Shown here piece by piece: positions 25,767 through 35,082 of a stretch of 64,000 nucleotides of DNA (the first letter of the stretch is position 1; each line of letters opens with the position of its first letter). This DNA is from Muribaculaceae bacterium (GTDB taxonomy: Bacteria; Bacteroidota; Bacteroidia; Bacteroidales; Muribaculaceae). A program made the translations under genes and the position numbers. Below the pieces are notes generated by a model that saw nothing but the letters and a program-made list of their open reading frames with translations, made no database searches and had not been told where the DNA came from. Location: NCBI GenBank assembly GCA_029060725.1, contig JAIDTL010000129.1, forward strand, positions 1-64,000, given 5' to 3'.

Positions 25767-28700
25767 ATGACACCGAAAAAAGCCATAGCAGCGTATATAC
25801 TGGCGGTATGCGTATTTATTTTAGGAGTTTTCTCCTTATATCATAATCTCGAGCCTCAATTAGATGGGGTTGCAAAAGCTATCGATCAAGGTTCTACCTT
25901 AGTTTTGAAGAAAGGTTTGGATCAAAAAAAACTGGTCGATATATTATATAAAGGTGGGTATATAGATAATCAGTCGGATGCAGATTTTGTAGCTTCGCGA
26001 ATCAAAAAAATAGTGGATGAGAAAGGGTCTATCCCTAACTTAGGTTCCCTGTTAAAACAAGAGTTCAAAATCACAGCAGATACCGCTGCGATTATGGGTG
26101 GCGAAGACTTCCAGAGCCGCATTCGAAGCGACCATTATAAACTCGGTGTCACCGATGATGACAATAACATTATCAAATACAGAGAGTATGCGGATGCCCA
26201 ACTGCCAGATTCTGCTTCGGCACTAATCTCAGTAAACGTGAAAAATGCGAAGGGGGTAAATGATACGATAGCTGGGATTCCTGTAAGAATAAGGCAATAC
26301 ACTGTTCTTAAGGATGTCAAAGGGAACGACAGCATTGCAACGGATACCTTGGGAATCAGTCTCACCGATGCCTCCGGGATGGTATCGTTTAAGGTTAGGA
26401 AAAGGGGCTTTTACAGTGTGCTCCCCATTAAAAAGGGATTCCAATATGGGCGCGAGAAAGGTACTACCAAAGGTGAATTGACCGGAAATATGGATATTTC
26501 GTTCGCCCAAAGGCCTCATGTGATTTCGCTGTTGTCTCCGCAGGCCTTTTCGAATCTAAAATACGATAGGACTTTAGTTGTTCGTACTCCTGCTGAGTTT
26601 AAAGACTCTCTCATCAGTATGGTAGCAATATTTATATTGGGATGGGGCGTTTTCTTACTTTTCATTTTTCAGCTTGATAAGAAATTATGTACTCGCAGTG
26701 ATTATCTTCTGATTATTGCCCTTATGATAATCTCCGGTATTGGATTATTGACCAGTTATGGTATATGGAATCCACTTACAGATACATTGTATGGTTCTGT
26801 TATGACCAGTGGTCTTCTTATAGGGTTGGTAGCAATGGCAGCAATTACTCTTGTCAACTATGCAAAACTTGATGCGCGTCTTTCATCAAGTAAATGGTGG
26901 ATTCTTAGAAATTACGGATGGACAGTATTAGCAGGAGCATTCGGATTGCTCTGTATGTTATATCTTTTCGGTACCGGGCCGGAAGGAAGTGATGCAAAAG
27001 TTAATCTTTTTGGATTTCAGCCCAGTGAGATTTCACGTGTTTTGATTGTAATTTTCATTGCATGGTTCTTTGCGCGTAAAGCTACTCTTATTCAGGATTT
27101 CAGCCAACGACTTACGTGGCTAACACTCAAGCGGCAGCTTTCAATCATCTCTTTGATAATTCTCGGAATGATGGTGCTGATGATGGTCTATCTTATTTTA
27201 AGTGATATGGGACCGGCATTAGTAGTGCTTGTTTCGTTTATCCTGATATATTCAATGGCACGTCGAGATTTCGCACAATTATTGTTAGGGTTAATTACTT
27301 TCATAGTGTTGATGCTTGGAACACGATGGCTTATTTCCTCGCCAGATTACCGATTGCCTTCCCTATTATTAGCAGCCGCTATATGGTTTATAGTATGGAT
27401 TGGTTATTGGTATTGGAAGAAAAAACAGATATATGAGAGTGCGATTTTTCTCAACCTGGTTATAGTAGTATTTTCACTCGCCGGTCTAATTTTGGAGTCA
27501 ATTGGACAACATGGGTTAGCAGCCCGATTGACAAACAGAACTGATATGTCATGGGAAGGCGTTTGGGATAACGAGGTATTAGGTGGAGATCAAGTTGTAC
27601 AAGGAATATGGAGCCTGGCTACCGGCGGTTTCTCCGGCTTAGGACTCGGTAATGGTAGTCCGGCAATAGTTCCGGCAGGTCATACCGATATGATTTTTAC
27701 CACTATCGGCGAAATGCTTGGACTGGTCGGGCTGGCACTTGTTGTACTCTGTTTCTTTGTAATTATTCATCGCACCCTCTTAATAGGTCGAAGAGCCGGA
27801 TATGCGTTTCCATTTTATTTAGCCACGGGTCTAGGCATTGTTACTGGTATTCAATTCTTGGTTATTGTTGCCGGTTCTATTGGATTGCTCCCTCTTACAG
27901 GTGTAACATTACCATTCCTAAGTTATGGACGTGTTAGTTTTATCATATCGTTGGCATCTTTCGGATTTGTGGTCTCAATATCAAGATTAAGAGCTAATGA
28001 AGTTCAACGAGAATATACCAACTCATTTAATGGCTCCATCGCCGCCTGCTCGGGTCTCTTCCTATTGGGAGGTGTAATATTATTGTGCACCGCAGCCAAA
28101 TATCAGATATTCTCAAAAGGGGATACACTGATACGGCCGGCTTATGTCACCAATGTGGAAGGTGCGCGTGTTGTCGAATATAATCCGCGTATCGGGCTTG
28201 TACTCCGCAAGCTCAAGGCCGGCAATATATATGACTGCAACGGTCTGCTTTTGGCGACAAGCAATATAAAAGAACTTGAGGCCGCTAAAGACTGCTTAGA
28301 AAACGCCGGAGTGACAGAGGAAATGTATGATAAAGAGCATAGTAAACGCAAACGCCGCTACTATCCTTTCGGCGACCACACCCTCTTTATGCTCGGCGAT
28401 TACAACACCCTTAAAGTCTTTGGGTACTCCTTAGGTAACCCAACCGGATATTTGGCCGAGTCAAGGCATTTGGGCGATCTTCGCGGTATCGAAATTAGAA
28501 CTTTCCCTATAGAAAAGCCGGCAAAAAGTTATAAACAGAATAGGTTTGCTGCTGAAGAAAAAGGGCATAAATTCAATCTTTTGGAACATGACTACAGCAA
28601 TCTACTGAAAGCCGGTTTCCTTAATTATGGCATAGAGCGCAATCCCGTGATCAAGGCGCATAATGCCCGCAAGGAAAAGAGGGATATGAAGCTAACTCTT

Positions 28701-29915
28701 GATGCAAGATTGCAGATGGCGCTTCAAAATGAATTAGCAGACAAAATCACCAACGGAGATCTTAAAAATAATAAATATGTAAGGGCATCGGTTGTCGTAC
28801 TTGATGCAAAGAATGGCGATCTGCTCTGCTCCGCTAATTACCCACTTCCAAGTCAGGATTCAATCTTTATGTTGAATGACAAAAGGATCTTCGGAGATGT
28901 GCCGTTTGAAAGGATTCCGGGACATCTTCCGATAACGGAGCGTGATTTAGGAATGACTTTCCAGTCATATCCCGGCTCCACTGCCAAGGTCATGTCTGCA
29001 ATGGCGGGATTCAAGAATATGGGTGAGGCAGCGGGAAAGGTAAAATATGAAATTTTAGCTGAGGAGCTTGTACACAAGGAAAATGGTAGAGAACCTTCCG
29101 GAACCGTTGATATGAGAAAAGCTATTGTGGAATCATCAAACTGCTATTTTATTGATTTAGTACACGACAAGAAACTTTATCCGGAGTTGGATAGCATATA
29201 TTCAACAGTGGGAATCAGACTTGATCCAACCGAGGCACTCCAACTTAATGACAGTACTATTACGGCGTATTTCTTTTATCCTGAAAATGAATTTACTGAT
29301 AAAAAATCCGGAAAATATCACCCGCTGTTACGCCAAATTGCAAATGGAGGCTACAACATGTTTAATCAGTACTTTCAAAAAGAGCGTCCTGTGCGCCCGA
29401 GGTCAATGAATTTCTCATTAACCGCTTCCGCTTGGGGGCAAGGTTCCATTAAAGCCACCCCTTTAAATATGGCCAGGGTGGTATCGATTGTAGCTAATGA
29501 GGGTAAATTCACTCCCACGAGATATATTTTGGAAGAAGGGGGTAAAACTTTAAAGCCTCTCAAATCTAAAGAGATTATCTCACCTTCATCTGCGGAGTTG
29601 TTAAAATCATATATGCAAGACCAATCCAAGAAGGGATTCCCTTCTTATAATGGAAAAATGGGTGGAAAAACCGGTACGCCCACTCGTGATGTTAGAAATA
29701 AGCATATTCTTAAATCCTTTGGCTTGGGGAAACCGGCTCAAATCAATGATGCCTGGTACATATTTTTTATAGACTCCCCGAAACAAGATGGTCCTTTGGC
29801 TGTGGCATTGCGTATCGAACGTTCCCGCAGAAACTCCGGCATCGCGATGTCATTAGTCCGCTCTGCAGTAATACCGACACTGGAAAGATTAGGTTATATT
29901 GATTCTTCAAAATAA
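25767..29915 (+). CDS. SEDS glycosyltransferase-transpeptidase fusion (RodA-PBP)
   Basis: 1,382 residues joining the two halves of a wall synthase. One N-terminal membrane segment and a periplasmic region (30-285, with an Ig/carboxypeptidase-regulatory-like part, GISLTDASGMVSFKVRKRGF) precede about ten SEDS helices. SEDS motifs are FQPSEISRVL, SDMGPALVV, GLGLGNGSPA, HTDMIFTTIGEMLG and LLPLTGVTLPFLSYGR. The C-terminal transpeptidase domain has SxxK (S1071-TAK), SSN (1123-1125) and KTG (1301-1303), so it should be active. RodA/FtsW polymerise glycan from lipid II and class B PBPs crosslink it. Here both lie on one chain. It is 54 bp after the phosphatase and 4 bp before the kinase. Confidence 0.9.
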   Translation: MTPKKAIAAYILAVCVFILGVFSLYHNLEPQLDGVAKAIDQGSTLVLKKGLDQKKLVDILYKGGYIDNQSDADFVASRIKKIVDEKGSIPNLGSLLKQEFKITADTAAIMGGEDFQSRIRSDHYKLGVTDDDNNIIKYREYADAQLPDSASALISVNVKNAKGVNDTIAGIPVRIRQYTVLKDVKGNDSIATDTLGISLTDASGMVSFKVRKRGFYSVLPIKKGFQYGREKGTTKGELTGNMDISFAQRPHVISLLSPQAFSNLKYDRTLVVRTPAEFKDSLISMVAIFILGWGVFLLFIFQLDKKLCTRSDYLLIIALMIISGIGLLTSYGIWNPLTDTLYGSVMTSGLLIGLVAMAAITLVNYAKLDARLSSSKWWILRNYGWTVLAGAFGLLCMLYLFGTGPEGSDAKVNLFGFQPSEISRVLIVIFIAWFFARKATLIQDFSQRLTWLTLKRQLSIISLIILGMMVLMMVYLILSDMGPALVVLVSFILIYSMARRDFAQLLLGLITFIVLMLGTRWLISSPDYRLPSLLLAAAIWFIVWIGYWYWKKKQIYESAIFLNLVIVVFSLAGLILESIGQHGLAARLTNRTDMSWEGVWDNEVLGGDQVVQGIWSLATGGFSGLGLGNGSPAIVPAGHTDMIFTTIGEMLGLVGLALVVLCFFVIIHRTLLIGRRAGYAFPFYLATGLGIVTGIQFLVIVAGSIGLLPLTGVTLPFLSYGRVSFIISLASFGFVVSISRLRANEVQREYTNSFNGSIAACSGLFLLGGVILLCTAAKYQIFSKGDTLIRPAYVTNVEGARVVEYNPRIGLVLRKLKAGNIYDCNGLLLATSNIKELEAAKDCLENAGVTEEMYDKEHSKRKRRYYPFGDHTLFMLGDYNTLKVFGYSLGNPTGYLAESRHLGDLRGIEIRTFPIEKPAKSYKQNRFAAEEKGHKFNLLEHDYSNLLKAGFLNYGIERNPVIKAHNARKEKRDMKLTLDARLQMALQNELADKITNGDLKNNKYVRASVVVLDAKNGDLLCSANYPLPSQDSIFMLNDKRIFGDVPFERIPGHLPITERDLGMTFQSYPGSTAKVMSAMAGFKNMGEAAGKVKYEILAEELVHKENGREPSGTVDMRKAIVESSNCYFIDLVHDKKLYPELDSIYSTVGIRLDPTEALQLNDSTITAYFFYPENEFTDKKSGKYHPLLRQIANGGYNMFNQYFQKERPVRPRSMNFSLTASAWGQGSIKATPLNMARVVSIVANEGKFTPTRYILEEGGKTLKPLKSKEIISPSSAELLKSYMQDQSKKGFPSYNGKMGGKTGTPTRDVRNKHILKSFGLGKPAQINDAWYIFFIDSPKQDGPLAVALRIERSRRNSGIAMSLVRSAVIPTLERLGYIDSSK

Positions 29916-29919
29916 GGAT

Positions 29920-31851
29920 ATGAAGCTGTTCTACGAAAAATATATAAAACTCGCTCACATAGGGAAAGGTGCAAATGCACATGTCTATAAAGTTAGACAT
30001 GCCGAATTAGGCTATGTCCGTGCAATCAAGATTCTTAATGAAGATATTGAAAGTAAAGGAGAACGGGCATATCAGTCCTTTCTGAAGGAGTGCAAGACAT
30101 TACTTGCAATTGGGAATGGTGCTCATCCGAATATTATCAGAATATATGGACCTGATTTGATTGACAACCACGCTATTGTGGAAATGGACTATGTGCAAGG
30201 AACAACCTTAGATTCATATATTAAGAACAAAGGCTTTTTAGATTATGAAGAAGTCAAAATCTTTATACATGATATAGTCGGCGCTCTGGCATATACGCAT
30301 CACGATATTTACAAATTCTTGATGAATCCGGAAGAAGATGATTTACAGCCGGATCCCAATGATGGACACAAGTATGTTATAACATCTGAAAAAGAAGCCG
30401 AGCTTGTAAAAAAATATGGCATTGCGCACAACGACCTTCATTCCAACAATGTAATGCGTCGTGATTATGATGGTAGTTTCGTCCTTTTGGATTTCGGTCT
30501 GGCTGTACAAGACGGAGAGTGTATCAAGAGCAGTCGAAAGTCGGATGGTCACCCTGAATACATGGCTCCGGAAAAGTTTGACTCAGGCGATATTACTCCT
30601 CGAAGCGATGTGTATTCGTTCGGTGTTCTTATTTATGAGGCATTAACCGGGCGTCCACCTTTTATCTTAGATTATGATACCGATGGAAAGGTATCTTACC
30701 CTGCTTTGTCCAAAATATGTAATGAACACCATAACCAGACTCCTCCTCCGATAATTTCATTAAGGAAATCTGCTTTTGAGAAACAGATACCCGGTGCAGT
30801 CTATGAACGTGATTATCCTGAGTGGCTAGATAATATAGTGATGAAGTGCCTTGCTAAAAATCCGGAAGACCGATATTCTGATGCAAAGGAACTTTTTGAT
30901 GACCTTAATTGGCATATTTCTCACGATACACTTAGGCATGAACCTCCCCATCGCTCACCCGATATAGTAATTGACGAAGAAACCGTATCCGAGGTATATC
31001 CTCCTGACACCAATAATGATGGCGAAGAAACTTCAAGAAAATCGAAACAAAAGACTAATAAAACGAAACTGATATTTTTAGCTGGATGCTGCGTAGTTTT
31101 AATGGTTGGGATACTTTACTGGACACTTTCATTAGGTAAGAAATCGCATAGTTATATCCCAGTACAAGAGATTATTATTCCCCAAATGGAGTATTCTCTG
31201 AATGTAGGTGATTCTATCTATATAAAACCGAAGATTATCCCGACTGACGCAACTGATTCCATCGTTAATTGGGTCTCAACAAATCCAAACGTTGTCAAAG
31301 TATTAGACAATGATTGTTTTAAGGCTATAAAAAGTGGTTCTGCTAATCTAAAAGCAACAAGTAAGGACGGAAAAGTTTCAACACTGGTTTCAGTACAAGT
31401 TATTGAAAAAAATCCAAATCACTTGGACAAATCAAATCAATCTGGAAAAGTTGAAATAGAGTCATCAAAAGACAATCAACCGAAAGAATCTGCTTATAAT
31501 AAAAATGAGCTTAACCCTAATGAAAAAATAAAAAGACCTACAGACCAAACTGTTCGACATGATAATATTCCAGTTCCGGGAACTATTCAAGAAGCATTAA
31601 ATATCTTAATCGATGGAAATATCTCACGAGAAACTCGATTGAATAGTATACCAGAGATAATGAATAAGTTTTTCGACCATGGTGCTATGATACGTACTGT
31701 AAGTGATTCTGATTTAATCTTAGATAATGAAAATGCAGAGGACTTTTTACGTAGAATAGTACTTTCTAGAAGAATATCTCGAATCATTATTTCCGGGACA
31801 GAAAAACAGAATAAAATTACAGAATTAAGAATTAAAGAAATAGACAAATAA
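29920..31851 (+). CDS. Transmembrane Ser/Thr protein kinase with extracytoplasmic Big_2 domain
   Basis: 643 residues from the ATG at 29920; the TTG in the track adds seven. The Hanks-type kinase domain has a glycine loop GKGANAHVYKV, Lys37 in RAIKIL, a catalytic loop HNDLHSNN (D172), DFG (D191), APE in GHPEYMAPEKF and RSDVYSFGVLIYEALTGRPPF; all essential residues are present. One transmembrane helix lies near 384-405. Outside is a bacterial Ig-like Big_2 domain (SLNVGDSIYIKP, NPNVVKVLDNDC) and a further 130 residues. PknB-type kinases usually carry PASTA repeats that sense muropeptides or lipid II; here the sensor is different. Confidence 0.93.
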   Translation: MKLFYEKYIKLAHIGKGANAHVYKVRHAELGYVRAIKILNEDIESKGERAYQSFLKECKTLLAIGNGAHPNIIRIYGPDLIDNHAIVEMDYVQGTTLDSYIKNKGFLDYEEVKIFIHDIVGALAYTHHDIYKFLMNPEEDDLQPDPNDGHKYVITSEKEAELVKKYGIAHNDLHSNNVMRRDYDGSFVLLDFGLAVQDGECIKSSRKSDGHPEYMAPEKFDSGDITPRSDVYSFGVLIYEALTGRPPFILDYDTDGKVSYPALSKICNEHHNQTPPPIISLRKSAFEKQIPGAVYERDYPEWLDNIVMKCLAKNPEDRYSDAKELFDDLNWHISHDTLRHEPPHRSPDIVIDEETVSEVYPPDTNNDGEETSRKSKQKTNKTKLIFLAGCCVVLMVGILYWTLSLGKKSHSYIPVQEIIIPQMEYSLNVGDSIYIKPKIIPTDATDSIVNWVSTNPNVVKVLDNDCFKAIKSGSANLKATSKDGKVSTLVSVQVIEKNPNHLDKSNQSGKVEIESSKDNQPKESAYNKNELNPNEKIKRPTDQTVRHDNIPVPGTIQEALNILIDGNISRETRLNSIPEIMNKFFDHGAMIRTVSDSDLILDNENAEDFLRRIVLSRRISRIIISGTEKQNKITELRIKEIDK

Positions 31852-31863
31852 ACAATTAAACTT

Positions 31864-32520
31864 ATGATGAGAGTAATAGCATTACTTATTCTTTCTATCT
31901 GTGTGAGCATTAATGTCAGTGCTCTCTCAAGCTACATCCTCACAGAGGAAGATAAGGAACAAGTAAAAGAACGTATAATAGATAAACTCGAAGATTTTCA
32001 ATTTTGGCTTGGAGAAATTGCAAACAAGAAGAACTCTCAGAAAGTTCGAACAGACGCACTCAAGTCTAATATCGTGCTTTTTATCGGAAAATGTGACCCT
32101 TATACTGTTACTAATCATAAAACTGGAGAGCTTGAGGTAAAAGAAGCTGTTAAAATGCAGACATCCTCAGTGCGAAATGGAAAGGAAGTTAAAAATCCAC
32201 CTCAACGGATGAAACAGTACCTCTACAATATTTTAAATAATGAGACCTACAGTAATATTAAAATAGAACAAGCTGATGCGGTACGAGTCGATAATATAAG
32301 ACAAGTAGGAGACGGCGAATATGAGGCTGTGGCTTACTTTTGTCAGTATTTTACCGGCTATCGAGGTGAAGAAAATTATGTAGCATATAGCGATTACACT
32401 GAAAAGGCTGTAAGAATTTCAATTGGTCTTGAGGAGGTTAGACATGCGGGCAAAACTGAAAAAATAATAAAAATTAAATTAGGCGACATGAAAGTTGCCC
32501 TTACTGAACGGTTAAGGTAA
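31864..32520 (+). CDS. Exported protein of unknown function
   Basis: 218 residues with a signal peptide (VIALLILSICVSINVSA). The mature part is soluble and mixed alpha/beta (DKLEDFQFWLGEIANKKNSQ; EAVAYFCQYFTGYRGEENYV). No recognised family. It starts 13 bp after the kinase stop, so it is likely co-transcribed and a possible periplasmic partner or target of the kinase's outer domain (inference). Confidence 0.7.
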   Translation: MMRVIALLILSICVSINVSALSSYILTEEDKEQVKERIIDKLEDFQFWLGEIANKKNSQKVRTDALKSNIVLFIGKCDPYTVTNHKTGELEVKEAVKMQTSSVRNGKEVKNPPQRMKQYLYNILNNETYSNIKIEQADAVRVDNIRQVGDGEYEAVAYFCQYFTGYRGEENYVAYSDYTEKAVRISIGLEEVRHAGKTEKIIKIKLGDMKVALTERLR

Positions 32521-32524
32521 CTAT

Positions 32525-33337
32525 ATGAAAACCACTTATTTATTTTATATGCGGTTAATAGGTATCTTGATAATTATCTTAATACCATTTAATAATGCAA
32601 AAGCTCAACTTCTATTGGGTTCTCATGAATTCGAGGATCAACTGTATGATTCACATGTGAAAAGTTTAGATGAATTTATTCAACGCTTTAACGGACGAGA
32701 GATTAACCAGCTAGCTTCTCAGAATCAAATAAATAAAGTAAGAGCAACTAGATTTTCATTATTTGATTATGAATTATTAAAGGATATTGATAGAAACGAT
32801 TCTATCCCAAGCATATATGAGAAGTTTATTTTCGATATTGAAGCTGATTCAATATCTATAGCAATTGAGGACTCCCTTAATTGGGTAGAAGCTAAATGTG
32901 ATTTTAGTTGGAAAAACGCTCCAAAATCATTATCACTTAAATTGCAACTTGAGGAAGATGGCAATCATTGTTGGCGGTGGTGCATTATCGGAGTAAATGG
33001 ACTTAAAGACTGTAGTCTTCTTGATGAAGAAGGCACATTACAAATTAGTCCGGTAGATCATGAATTAAACTTTATAGGGTTAGAAAGTCTTTTCTTGCAC
33101 GACTCAATGAAATTTGCTAAAACAAGGAAAGACGGAATACCAATTGATGAACTATCATATTTCTATGGTCTGGTTTATTCAGGTTTGCTAAAATATAATA
33201 GATGTGATAGTGTTGAATTTCATTGTAACCAAATTCCAGGATATTCTTTCATCGTAAAGGAAATAAATCGATTGAAATCATCAAATTCAGGCTGGTTGAT
33301 AGTATCTCTCAAAAAAACAATAACTGCAAACACTTGA
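32525..33337 (+). CDS. Exported protein of unknown function
   Basis: 270 residues. A hydrophobic N-terminus (LIGILIIILIPFNNAKAQ) ends in a signal-peptidase-I-like ANAKAQ-type site. The rest has no transmembrane segment and no motif I recognise. Acidic residues and aromatic pairs (GNHCWRWCIIGVNG) stand out. It is 4 bp after the preceding gene, and the next start follows its stop within 6 bp. Confidence 0.65.
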   Translation: MKTTYLFYMRLIGILIIILIPFNNAKAQLLLGSHEFEDQLYDSHVKSLDEFIQRFNGREINQLASQNQINKVRATRFSLFDYELLKDIDRNDSIPSIYEKFIFDIEADSISIAIEDSLNWVEAKCDFSWKNAPKSLSLKLQLEEDGNHCWRWCIIGVNGLKDCSLLDEEGTLQISPVDHELNFIGLESLFLHDSMKFAKTRKDGIPIDELSYFYGLVYSGLLKYNRCDSVEFHCNQIPGYSFIVKEINRLKSSNSGWLIVSLKKTITANT

Positions 33338-33342
33338 CCATT

Positions 33343-34131
33343 ATGAAAAAAATAATCAGTATTGTCACGATTCTTTTAGTATTAATGTCTTCGTTGACCA
33401 CAAAGTCAGAGACATATCTAAAGGGTGAATTTGCATCCAGTAATATATGGATCGATCTATTAGGAATTTTGGCTACTTATGCCATAAATAAACCCAAGAA
33501 AAACATTGTAGTTGATAGCTACCTGACATTTTCGGGTATAGGGATTGATGTTGACCCGTATATAAACAAAACTATTATCTCTACTTCTTCTGACAATATT
33601 ATTAAACCTTTGTATGGTTTTAAATTGCAGGAGCTTTTCAATGGATTCGGAACAGGAATAAAGTATGGATACCGCAACGATTATGAATACTTTCTTAAAT
33701 CTTGGGCAGTATATGGATCACTGCACGAAACGTATAATTATTATCTCATTGATGTAAATATTATAGGAGAAGGAAATAAAACATACGGCAATTCTGTTTT
33801 AAGACTATCTCCGGGAATTGGAACAAATATTACTTTGGGTAAATATACTTCTCCGGTGTATGTATTATTGGATTTTAATCTAAAATATGATATCCCTATA
33901 ATATATAAAGGGTATTTTGGAAGTGGCCCCGGATGTCTGAAGTCTGGGTATTCTCCTCGCATAACTGCGATAGTTGGGGGACCTCATTTGCGTAAACTTG
34001 GGTTGAATGTAGGTGTCTTTTACGAATGGATGAATTATAATTTATTCAAACCGAGCGAATATTTCATTGAACCTTACAAAAGTAAAGGCATGACGTTTGG
34101 TATGAACGTTACAATGTACCCATGGAACTGA
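33343..34131 (+). CDS. Probable outer-membrane beta-barrel protein
   Basis: 262 residues from the ATG at 33343 (MKKIISIVTILLVLMSSLTT); the TTG start in the track adds three. After the signal peptide, alternating hydrophobic strands with aromatic girdles (GIKYGYRNDYEYFLKSWAVY, PVYVLLDFNLKY, LNVGVFYEWMNYN) and a C-terminal strand (GMTFGMNVTMYPW) suggest a small barrel of about 8-10 strands. No specific family recognised. The next ORF starts inside its last codons. Confidence 0.6.
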   Translation: MKKIISIVTILLVLMSSLTTKSETYLKGEFASSNIWIDLLGILATYAINKPKKNIVVDSYLTFSGIGIDVDPYINKTIISTSSDNIIKPLYGFKLQELFNGFGTGIKYGYRNDYEYFLKSWAVYGSLHETYNYYLIDVNIIGEGNKTYGNSVLRLSPGIGTNITLGKYTSPVYVLLDFNLKYDIPIIYKGYFGSGPGCLKSGYSPRITAIVGGPHLRKLGLNVGVFYEWMNYNLFKPSEYFIEPYKSKGMTFGMNVTMYPWN

Positions 34132-35063
34132 GAATCTATACGTTTTTTATAATATTTACCCTGAATTGCATCCCTGCAGCAGCGTCTACTAAAAATTCAG
34201 CTACCCCGGCTCCAGTTAGGACATTCTTAAATAATTTGGAAAGACTACAGCTGCTGTCAGATGATCAATCAGATGAAGCATCAAGGTTAAATTACGAGAA
34301 CCGAGATTGCTTTGCAGGTGGAACTGCTGAGGGAAATGGGGTGAAAATTCATAATAGTGAACTTTACTTTTTAAATATTAGCATAAGTTATGGTGCCAGT
34401 CAATATTGTAACAATCTTTTTACTTTATTGTACAGGAATCGGGACTTAAAACTTTCACATGATATTGTAAGTACCGAACCTATTGTTTTCGCTGATGCCA
34501 ATGGTAAAGATGAGATACGTTTTTATGATACTAAAGTAAAGAAAACGTGTATTTACAATGGTGAAGAAAAAGTGTTTTGGCAAAAATTTGGAGTTGATGC
34601 CGAGGATGAATTAATTGATACATTGGAGGGATATGATAGCAAGCCATCCAATTGGGAAGGTAACATTTCAGATAAATCTAATAAAAAAACTAATATAGAG
34701 CGTGGAGGATCCCAGCAATCAGAACAAGGAAATAAACTATATACTCCACCCATTCAAGAGACGCTGCCACAAACAGAAAAGGAATTGCTCCGATTGGCGG
34801 CCCGGTATTATACATCGAAAGACTATTCTTCGGCAACTAAAACACTTCATCAACTAACAGCCAAATATCCTAATAATGCTGAAGCCTGGTATAGGTTGGC
34901 GACCATAATCAGGTTTAAAAATAAATGGAGTAAAAATGTATATGCTAAACCTAAAGAGACTGCTATCGAATATATGAGAAAAGCTGTAAACTTGGCAACA
35001 GGTAGCCTAAAAACGAAAGCTGAAAGAGCACTGTTTGATTGGGAACATCCATACAGCATGTAA
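34122..35063 (+). CDS. Exported TPR-containing protein
   Basis: 313 residues, overlapping the barrel gene by 10 nt. A signal peptide (IYTFFIIFTLNCIPAAAS) is followed by an unassigned domain. After a polar linker come TPR-like helices near the C-terminus (LAARYYTSKDYSSATKTLHQ, NNAEAWYRLATIIRFKNKWS). It may scaffold the neighbouring exported proteins. No enzyme motif. Confidence 0.65.
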   Translation: MELRIYTFFIIFTLNCIPAAASTKNSATPAPVRTFLNNLERLQLLSDDQSDEASRLNYENRDCFAGGTAEGNGVKIHNSELYFLNISISYGASQYCNNLFTLLYRNRDLKLSHDIVSTEPIVFADANGKDEIRFYDTKVKKTCIYNGEEKVFWQKFGVDAEDELIDTLEGYDSKPSNWEGNISDKSNKKTNIERGGSQQSEQGNKLYTPPIQETLPQTEKELLRLAARYYTSKDYSSATKTLHQLTAKYPNNAEAWYRLATIIRFKNKWSKNVYAKPKETAIEYMRKAVNLATGSLKTKAERALFDWEHPYSM

Positions 35064-35082
35064 TATCAATTATATTTAAACA

